From Candidatus Sulfotelmatobacter sp. (GTDB lineage Bacteria; Acidobacteriota; Terriglobia; Terriglobales; Acidobacteriaceae), in contig JASHRB010000747.1 of NCBI GenBank assembly GCA_030037575.1, positions 1 through 5,890 of the forward strand: DNA of 5,890 bases, in the 5' to 3' direction. A model generated the notes under the pieces. That model had not been told where the DNA came from, made no database searches, and saw only the letters and a program-made list of their open reading frames with translations. The position numbers and the translations under genes are program-made. Below, piece after piece: positions 1 through 4,726 of the stretch (its first letter is position 1; each line of letters starts with the position of its first letter).

Positions 1-1022
1 TGGCAGACCGCTTCTTCCGCTGCATGCGCCGCGATGAATGCGACCATATGGTTGAGTTGGTGAAAGAGTTGGGAAGTCCGGCTTTGGTGCAATTGCGGGA
101 AATCCTGCGCACCGGCCAATCGCGCCAGGCCTCGGCGGTGGTCGGATTGCTAAGCCGCCTGGATGTCGGGACCCTGCTGGAACTTTTGCCCGCGCGATTG
201 CCGGAGTGGAACCGTTTCTACCATGACATCGTGGTCCGGCAGATTGCTTATGGAGCCGCCCCTGATCGCGGACGAACGCTGCTTGAACTAGCGGAGGTGC
301 TGGATATCGTGGTGCTGCCCGAGACCCTCGATGAAATTGGCATGAGCGGCGACCTCACGGCCGCCCCGCCGCTGGTGGCGATGGCGAAGCCCGGCGAAGC
401 CGCGTCACGCTCTCCGTTTGTGCAGTTGAAGGCGATCGAGTCGCTGGGTCGGTTGCGCGACATGGAATCGTTATCTTTGTTGCGTGAGATCGTGGAAGCA
501 AAGAAAACCTTTGGCTGGATTCATCACCGTGAGCTGCGCGTGGCAGCGGCGCAGTCCCTGTCGAAAACCGATCCGCGGTATAGCGCCCAGATCCTTTCCG
601 ACAGCGGCCTAGAGCCGGCAGAACTGGCGATCGCGCCTCTCGATACTGCGCCTGCCTGTCCCTGGGTGCGACAGCGGCGGTACGAGCGCATGGTGCTGGC
701 CCGCACCGTTCCGGCAACCATCGGGAGTTCGTGGGGAAAGTCGAAAATTCTGATTCGGGAGCTGAGCCTCGGCGGCGGCATGGGAACAAAGGAAGACAAT
801 CTCCGTATCGGAAGCGAAGCCGACTTGGAAATCTCGCTGGGTATGAGAAGCAAAATCAAAGCCCACGTGCTCTTGCGCCGCGCGCGGGTGAACGAGGTTG
901 GATTTGAAATCGTCAACACCGATCTCGAAAGCCGCTACCGTTTGCGCCGACTGCTGGTGGAGGCTCTGAATCGCTCTCCCCAAAGAAAAGATGAAGACTG
1001 GACCGGGCTGCGAAAAGCCTAG
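1..1022 (+). CDS. HEAT-like repeat protein with C-terminal PilZ domain (5' partial)
   Basis: Probable cytoplasmic c-di-GMP-responsive or scaffold protein. The frame stays open to the left edge (seven sense codons precede the first Met at 24, with no Shine-Dalgarno before it), so the true start lies outside the window. Numbering from that Met, residues about 1-60 and 130-190 are amphipathic helical pairs resembling HEAT/armadillo repeats (for example LKAIESLGRLRDMESLSLL and LRVAAAQSL). Residues about 216-315 look like a PilZ domain: an RxxxR motif at R218-R222, then a beta-rich stretch containing ELSLGG at 246-251. This matches (D/N)xSxxG except that Glu replaces Asp/Asn. PilZ domains commonly bind c-di-GMP through these two motifs, but ligand binding here is inferred. 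No membrane segment or signal peptide is seen in the visible part. The gene converges on atpE with a 74-bp gap and shows no functional link to it. The target process is unknown; domain calls are by eye. Confidence 0.8.
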   Translation, partial: ADRFFRCMRRDECDHMVELVKELGSPALVQLREILRTGQSRQASAVVGLLSRLDVGTLLELLPARLPEWNRFYHDIVVRQIAYGAAPDRGRTLLELAEVLDIVVLPETLDEIGMSGDLTAAPPLVAMAKPGEAASRSPFVQLKAIESLGRLRDMESLSLLREIVEAKKTFGWIHHRELRVAAAQSLSKTDPRYSAQILSDSGLEPAELAIAPLDTAPACPWVRQRRYERMVLARTVPATIGSSWGKSKILIRELSLGGGMGTKEDNLRIGSEADLEISLGMRSKIKAHVLLRRARVNEVGFEIVNTDLESRYRLRRLLVEALNRSPQRKDEDWTGLRKA

Positions 1023-1056
1023 TGGCGACCGCACAGTGCCGGAGACCCAAACAAAG

Positions 1057-1083
1057 AAAGCCTCTGCGAAGCAGGGGCTTTTT
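1057..1083. terminator. Bidirectional intrinsic terminator between convergent genes
   Basis: An 11-bp stem (1057-1067 with 1071-1081, one G-T wobble at 1063/1075) closes a GAA triloop. On the plus strand it runs into TTTTT at 1079-1083, serving the HEAT/PilZ gene that stops at 1022. On the minus strand the stem is followed by a T-rich tract (complement of 1048-1059) and starts about 14 bp after the atpE stop, so it can end the nuo-atp transcript too. The stem core is GC-rich. Confidence 0.85.
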
Positions 1084-1096
1084 AGCCATCGCGCGG

Positions 1097-1414
1097 CTAT
1101 TTCACCTTGACAAAAATGATGACCAGCGTGTAGAGCGCCAGCGACTCGATCAGCGCCAGACCGAGAATCAAAGCCAACTGAATGCCGGCGCGGGCGGAGG
1201 GATTACGAGCCAGGCTTTCAGCCGCCGAAGCTGTCGCCTTGCCCTGCGCCAATGCGCAGATGCCCGAGGCGAAAGCCATGGAGAAACCGGCTGCGATGGC
1301 AACCCAGTTGGTTCCGGTTTCGGTTCCGCCTTGCGCCAATGCCGGCGCGGCGAACGACAGGATGGAAAGCGCCAGGAACAGCTTGCTCAGTCTAGCGAAT
1401 GTGATTCGGCTCAT
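1097..1414 (-). CDS. atpE: F-type ATP synthase subunit c (Fo rotor ring), with N-terminal signal peptide
   Basis: Forms the oligomeric c-ring that rotates as ions pass through Fo. It has 105 residues, longer than the usual 75-90 because of a signal-peptide-like N-terminus: basic residues R3, R8 and K11, a hydrophobic core at 12-23, and an APALA|QG site with predicted cleavage after A27. TM1 spans about 38-58, the polar loop has the conserved R70-N71-P72, and TM2 spans about 78-102 with the ion-binding carboxylate E90 (LIESLALY). Q57, E90, S91 and Y95 align with Q32, E65, S66 and Y70 of the Na+-binding Ilyobacter tartaricus ring. The C-terminus is short, ending VKVK ten residues after Y95. The start at 1414 is chosen because AAGGAG lies 7 nt upstream; an in-frame ATG at 1573 would add 53 residues of hydrophilic, non-family sequence and is rejected. 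It is the last gene of the minus-strand cluster, 199 bp after atpB, and no atpF follows. Confidence 0.96.
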   Translation of the reverse strand: MSRITFARLSKLFLALSILSFAAPALAQGGTETGTNWVAIAAGFSMAFASGICALAQGKATASAAESLARNPSARAGIQLALILGLALIESLALYTLVIIFVKVK

Positions 1415-1421
1415 TGTGTTT

Positions 1422-1427
1422 CTCCTT
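1422..1427 (-). promoter_or_regulatory. Strong Shine-Dalgarno of atpE
   Basis: On the minus strand this reads AAGGAG, within AAAAGGAGAAA, 7 nt before the ATG at 1414. It fixes the atpE start and is the best ribosome site among the Fo genes here; atpB, atpI and atpZ lack an obvious one. Subunit c is needed in many copies per enzyme, which fits a strong site (inference). Confidence 0.9.
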
Positions 1428-1496
1428 TTATGAAATGCCGCCAGTGGGTGGTTGACGCCATACCGTGCAGACGCCCTCACGCTTGCGGCTTGAAGC

Positions 1497-1531
1497 CAGT
1501 TCTCAGTTGCCCGGTCTCGGTTGTCAGTCCC
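1497..1531. repeat. Five tandem degenerate heptamers in the atpB-atpE spacer
   Basis: Five consecutive 7-bp units fit a loose consensus C(A/G)GTTNY on the plus strand. The first two are CAGTTCT and CAGTTGC, followed by CCGGTCT, CGGTTGT and CAGTCCC. The units are imperfect, so this could be a decayed short tandem repeat. The last unit and part of the fourth overlap the outer arm of the inverted repeat at 1522-1599. Function is unknown. Confidence 0.5.
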
Positions 1532-1599
1532 TATTCCTGTCCTGCGTTCCGAGTTGCGGCCATCTTCTCTCACTCGGAACCGAGAATGGACGACTGACA
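1522..1599. repeat. Nested inverted repeats in the 199-bp atpB-atpE spacer
   Basis: The outer arms TGTCAGTC (1522-1529) and GACTGACA (1592-1599) are perfect 8-bp complements. Inside them, GTTCCGAG (1546-1553) and CTCGGAAC (1573-1580) are a second perfect 8-bp pair with a 19-nt loop. The minus-strand transcript could fold into a two-part stem between the atpB stop and the atpE leader. There is no U-tract after it, so it does not look like an intrinsic terminator; an RNA processing, stability or attenuation element is possible. The rest of the 1415-1613 spacer shows no convincing ORF or promoter. Confidence 0.5.
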
Positions 1600-1613
1600 G
1601 CCGACCCCTTCTT

Positions 1614-2345
1614 CTAATGCTCTTGCGAAACCGCGCCTTGCAAATAAACCGTAGTCAGCAGGACGAAAATGTATGCCTGCAGCAAGGAAACAAAAATGTG
1701 CAACCCCAAAAACGGAATCGGGAACGCCACCGGCAACAGTGAAACGAAAACCAGAGTGACCATATCGCCCGCATACATGTTTGCGAACAGGCGGATGGTC
1801 AGCGAAAGCACGCGCGCCAGATGGCTGATAATCTCGATGGGAACCATCAGCGGCGCCATCATCGGCATGGGCCCGGCAAATTGCTTCACATAACCGACGC
1901 CGGCTTGTTTGAAGCCTTGTGCCTGGTAGTAGAAAAATGCGGCCAGGGCGCATCCCAAGGGAACGACCGGCACCGCCGTCGGCGATTCGAAGGTGGGGAT
2001 AATGCCGAGCACATTGCAGAACAGAATGAAAAGTCCCAAGGTGGTGAGAAATGCGGTGTAAGGCTCGCTGTGGTGACCGATGATTTCGTTGCTCTGGTCC
2101 TGAATGAATCCCTCCAAGGCCTCGAAACTATGCTGCAGCCCTCCGGGGCTATCCACAGAGAGCCGGGAACGAACCAGAAGGAATAACAGGAGAAGCCCGC
2201 CAAAGATCAGAATCTCCATAGCCAGCGAATTCGAAATGGGAGCGGCTGCGTATCTTGGCTCGACGCCCAGCATGCGTAGCAGTGACGTCACCGGACCTGC
2301 GAACAGGTGGTTTAGGATCTGCGTGAACCAGAGTTGCTCGGGCAT
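1614..2345 (-). CDS. atpB: F-type ATP synthase subunit a (Fo stator channel)
   Basis: Integral membrane stator subunit that provides the ion half-channels against the c-ring. It has 243 residues, within the usual bacterial range. Hydrophobic segments lie at about 42-58, 97-118, 124-142, 165-205 and 206-236. The essential stator arginine is R185 in LTIRLFANMYAGD, equivalent to E. coli R210. D194 occupies the E219 position, H216 the H245 position, and Q223 (LLQAYIF) the Q252 position. The common LFGNMY is LFANMY here, a mild variant. The C-terminus QGAVSQEH resembles the E. coli end. The ATG at 2345 gives a typical family N-terminus (MPEQLWFTQILN), but no clear Shine-Dalgarno precedes it; instead a small GC-rich hairpin ends about 10 nt upstream. 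It lies 49 bp after atpI and 199 bp before atpE. Confidence 0.97.
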   Translation of the reverse strand: MPEQLWFTQILNHLFAGPVTSLLRMLGVEPRYAAAPISNSLAMEILIFGGLLLLFLLVRSRLSVDSPGGLQHSFEALEGFIQDQSNEIIGHHSEPYTAFLTTLGLFILFCNVLGIIPTFESPTAVPVVPLGCALAAFFYYQAQGFKQAGVGYVKQFAGPMPMMAPLMVPIEIISHLARVLSLTIRLFANMYAGDMVTLVFVSLLPVAFPIPFLGLHIFVSLLQAYIFVLLTTVYLQGAVSQEH

Positions 2346-2355
2346 AAAACAGCTT

Positions 2356-2370
2356 GCCGCAGCCGGCGGC
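2356..2370 (-). other. Small GC-rich hairpin before the atpB start
   Basis: Arms GCCGC (2356-2360) and GCGGC (2366-2370) enclose a 5-nt loop. On the minus strand the stem ends 10 nt before the atpB ATG, in the place where a Shine-Dalgarno would be expected. It is short and may be chance in GC-rich DNA; a role in limiting atpB initiation is speculative. Confidence 0.25.
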
Positions 2371-2394
2371 TAACGAACGTTTTCGCTCTCCGCG

Positions 2395-2868
2395 TCACAG
2401 TCCATGCACCAAGGCTGCGTAGACCTCATAGAGGGCTTCGCACACGATGGCTGCGACGGGCAAAAATAAGCCCGCAAGAAGCCCTTTCAGGCTCGCGGGT
2501 GCAAAAGTCAATATAGCATAGGCCGCGATGGCCATCAAAACATAGCGCAGCAGAAAGCGGAAGACGATTCCCTGCCCGGAGCCGGCTCCGCCTGCTCCGA
2601 TGGCTCGATCAACCAAGGCCGCGATCACGCGCTCCAGCCAGCAGAAATTGATGTAGGCAATCGCGCAGCCGCAGACGAAGCCGATTGCAGCCTGAAGGCC
2701 GAACTTCCACCACCCGGCGGAAACCAGGAGCGGAATCAGCACCCGCATGAAGCGGCCGATGCGCCCGAGAGCGCCCGCGTAGAAGTGCTCAGCGCCCGCC
2801 GGTGCGGGATTGTCTTTGCCGTCCACAGGTGAGCCATCAATATGGGAAACGTTGTTTTGCTGAAACAT
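2395..2868 (-). CDS. atpI: AtpI-like ATP synthase subunit I (c-ring assembly factor family)
   Basis: Small membrane protein of 157 residues, placed directly upstream of atpB as atpI genes usually are. Residues 1-38 are hydrophilic. Four hydrophobic segments follow at about 42-55, 57-78, 101-121 and 125-147, separated by a Gly/Ala-rich loop (90-100). The stretch LQAAIGFVCGCAIAYINFCWLERV has the small-residue-rich TM and Asn typical of the ATP-synt_I family. Family members are reported to assist c-ring assembly, and a role in Mg2+ supply has also been proposed; neither is shown by this sequence. The start at 2868 lacks a Shine-Dalgarno, so an alternative start inside the hydrophilic N-terminus cannot be excluded. 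It lies 51 bp after atpZ. Family assignment rests on topology and context more than on catalytic motifs. Confidence 0.82.
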   Translation of the reverse strand: MFQQNNVSHIDGSPVDGKDNPAPAGAEHFYAGALGRIGRFMRVLIPLLVSAGWWKFGLQAAIGFVCGCAIAYINFCWLERVIAALVDRAIGAGGAGSGQGIVFRFLLRYVLMAIAAYAILTFAPASLKGLLAGLFLPVAAIVCEALYEVYAALVHGL

Positions 2869-2919
2869 AGTAAGCGATGGCGGTCTGAACAGAGTAGGAT
2901 GTCGCCCTGCCGGGGTGGT

Positions 2920-3165
2920 TCACCGCGAGTCGCGCAGGACCGCACGAATCAATTCGACAAAGCCGGCAACGATGCCCAGGCAGATTCCGATCAGGTAAAG
3001 CCAGGTTGTGTGCAGCCAGCGATCAAAGGCGGATCCCAGTAACCATCCTACGACCACGCCGGCGGGCAATACCAAGGCCAGCTGGCTGTAGCGGGCGGCC
3101 AGGACCCAGAAATTTTCCTTTCGCTCCGCTTGCTGGCGGTCAGAATCACGGTTGCGAGGAACCAT
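2920..3165 (-). CDS. atpZ: AtpZ/AtpI-family small membrane protein (F0F1-ATPase accessory)
   Basis: An 81-residue protein with a charged N-terminus (1-26, rich in Arg, Asp, Gln and Glu) and two membrane helices at about 27-47 and 53-74. It carries the family pattern of glycine-rich TM1 ending GxLLGSxxD (W41-D48), a short loop, then LIGICLGIVAGFVELIR in TM2. This matches the putative F0F1-ATPase subunit family (ATPase_gene1/AtpZ), encoded next to atpI and atpB in many bacteria. Members have been linked to Ca2+/Mg2+ handling and, with AtpI, to c-ring assembly; here that is inferred. The start at 3165 has no Shine-Dalgarno (CCTCGTCCTCC precedes it). The gene begins 34 bp after the nuoN stop, so translation may depend on ribosomes arriving from nuoN. 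Confidence 0.85.
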   Translation of the reverse strand: MVPRNRDSDRQQAERKENFWVLAARYSQLALVLPAGVVVGWLLGSAFDRWLHTTWLYLIGICLGIVAGFVELIRAVLRDSR

Positions 3166-3199
3166 GGAGGACGAGGCGCTTTCTGCACCTAAGAACAGT

Positions 3200-4726
3200 T
3201 TAACGAACCCACTGCGCTACCGCGGGATTGCTGGCGATGCCGAGCGACCAATTCACGCTGTCGATGAATCGCTCGGGCATGACTCCGATCAAAACTGTGG
3301 CAAAGGCGGTTACGGCAAGGGCAGCCCGCATGCTCCAACTCACCGGCAGCCTGCCTTCTTCGGGCTGGCCCATGAACACGGCATTGGCCATCTTCAAATA
3401 GTAGTAAAGTCCAAACACGGAATACAGCACGCCCAGCGACGCCAGCGCGTAGTGGCCGGTCTCGACCAGGCTGAGGAAAATAAAATATTTTCCCCAAAAG
3501 CCCGCCAGCGGCGGAATCCCAGCCAGTGAAAGCAAAAAGATCAGCATCAGCACGGCTTCAACCGGAGCGCGCGAATAGAGGCCGTTGAGATCGTCGAGCT
3601 CGTCGCCGATTACGTTGCGATGCCGCAGCGAGGTAATCACGCCGAACGCGCCGAGATTCATGAAGGTATACACCAGAAGATAAATCAGGATGCCCTTCAA
3701 GCCGTCGGCGTTCTGTTCAATCGCGGTTCCCGCAATCAAGCCCAACAGCATGTAGCCAACGTGCGCGATCGAAGAGTAGGCCAGCAGGCGCTTGGTGTTG
3801 CTTTGCGTGAGGGCAGCAAAGTTCGCTCCAGTCATGGTCGCGATGGAAACGAAGACCAGCACTGGAACCCAGATCGCTCGCAGGGGATAGAGTCCCCAGA
3901 GCAGAATGCGCAGAAGCATCGCCCATCCGGCCGCTTTCACTGCGACGGACATGAAGCCAGTAATGCAGGTGGGTGCGCCTTCATAGGCGTCCGGCGCCCA
4001 TTGATGAAAGGGAACCGCGGCAACTTTGAACAGCAGCCCGGTGATTGTAGTCAGCAGTGCGACAATGGCAACCGGATTGCGAGGATCTCGCGCGAGAACC
4101 CGCGCGACTTCGCCATTGATGACGCTGAGATTTGTGCTGCCGGTCAGCCCGTACAACAGCGACAATCCGTACGCAAAAATCCCGGAAGAGAACGCACCCA
4201 GCAGAAGATATTTCAGCGCCGCTTCGTTCGAGCGGCGTTCGCGGCGCAGAAAACCGACGAGCACATAGGTCGAAATCGCCATCAATTCCAGGCCGATAAA
4301 AATCAGCACGATGTCGTATCCCGCGGCCATGCACATCATACCAACCACCGAAAGCAACATCAGGGAGTAATATTCGCCGCGGTTTTCGTGCTCGGTGGTC
4401 ATGTAGCGCATCGACATGAGAATCGAGATCGCGGTGCCCGCGAGAAATAAATAAAAGAAATAGAGCGCAAAACGGTCGACCACCATGGCGCCCATCATGG
4501 CCCGGCTTCCCATGCTGACGGAGGGAGTGTTGTGCATCCAGAGTTGGATCTTTACCACGCCCGCGGTCGCGAATCCCACGCCAATCAGCGCGGTCACCGC
4601 GTTGGCCCATTTGGCTTCGGGCGGGATCATTAGGTCGATGAGCAGGATCCCGAGCGCAAACAGCGTGAGCAGGGTCATGGGCAAGACCAGCACGTAATCA
4701 TTCCAATTGAATGCGAGCGCGCCCAC
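3200..4726 (-). CDS. nuoN: NADH-quinone oxidoreductase subunit N (complex I membrane arm)
   Basis: Antiporter-like subunit of respiratory complex I, one of the ion-translocating modules of the membrane arm. It is full length at 508 residues with about 14 hydrophobic segments. Key polar residues of the family are present: E147 (FIGLELMA, E. coli E133), K172 (EAALKYLLLG, K158), K234 before VAAVPFHQWAPDAYEG (K217), K264 (VAVKAAGW, K247) and K413 (GFWGKYF, K395). The PFHxWxPDxYEGAPT signature identifies the proton-pumping antiporter fold, and GxELMAISxYVLVGF points to NuoN over NuoM or NuoL. The start is GTG at 4726, which shares one base with the nuoM TAG stop (TAGTG), and AAGGGAG lies 7 nt upstream. 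That arrangement implies translational coupling with nuoM. atpZ follows after 34 bp. Confidence 0.97.
   Translation of the reverse strand: MGALAFNWNDYVLVLPMTLLTLFALGILLIDLMIPPEAKWANAVTALIGVGFATAGVVKIQLWMHNTPSVSMGSRAMMGAMVVDRFALYFFYLFLAGTAISILMSMRYMTTEHENRGEYYSLMLLSVVGMMCMAAGYDIVLIFIGLELMAISTYVLVGFLRRERRSNEAALKYLLLGAFSSGIFAYGLSLLYGLTGSTNLSVINGEVARVLARDPRNPVAIVALLTTITGLLFKVAAVPFHQWAPDAYEGAPTCITGFMSVAVKAAGWAMLLRILLWGLYPLRAIWVPVLVFVSIATMTGANFAALTQSNTKRLLAYSSIAHVGYMLLGLIAGTAIEQNADGLKGILIYLLVYTFMNLGAFGVITSLRHRNVIGDELDDLNGLYSRAPVEAVLMLIFLLSLAGIPPLAGFWGKYFIFLSLVETGHYALASLGVLYSVFGLYYYLKMANAVFMGQPEEGRLPVSWSMRAALAVTAFATVLIGVMPERFIDSVNWSLGIASNPAVAQWVR

Noticed and set aside
355..789. 144-codon minus-strand frame opposite the HEAT/PilZ gene
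   Set aside because: Arg/Pro/Ser-rich antisense shadow; the plus-strand frame has coherent helical repeats and PilZ motifs.
1497..1531. CRISPR array
   Set aside because: The repeat units are only 7 bp, directly abutting and degenerate, with no spacers.
1415..1573. N-terminal extension of atpE to an in-frame ATG at 1573, giving 158 residues
   Set aside because: The added 53 residues are hydrophilic and unlike subunit c, no ribosome site precedes that ATG, and a strong one sits before the ATG at 1414.
1022..1597. 191-codon open frame on the plus strand over atpE
   Set aside because: It runs through the terminator and antisense to atpE, and has no ribosome site or plausible domain.
1415..1613. 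Sigma-70 type promoter for atpE in the spacer
   Set aside because: CTGACA-like and TATGG-like strings exist on the minus strand but not at a workable spacing, so I do not claim a promoter.
3620..4450. 276-codon open frame on the plus strand
   Set aside because: It is antisense to nuoN, rich in Gln, Asn, His and Arg as expected of a reverse reading of a membrane protein gene, and has no family resemblance.
3981..4610. 209-codon minus-strand frame inside nuoN
   Set aside because: Out-of-frame reading of the well-supported nuoN gene; Arg/His/Gly-rich composition typical of a GC-rich alternate frame.
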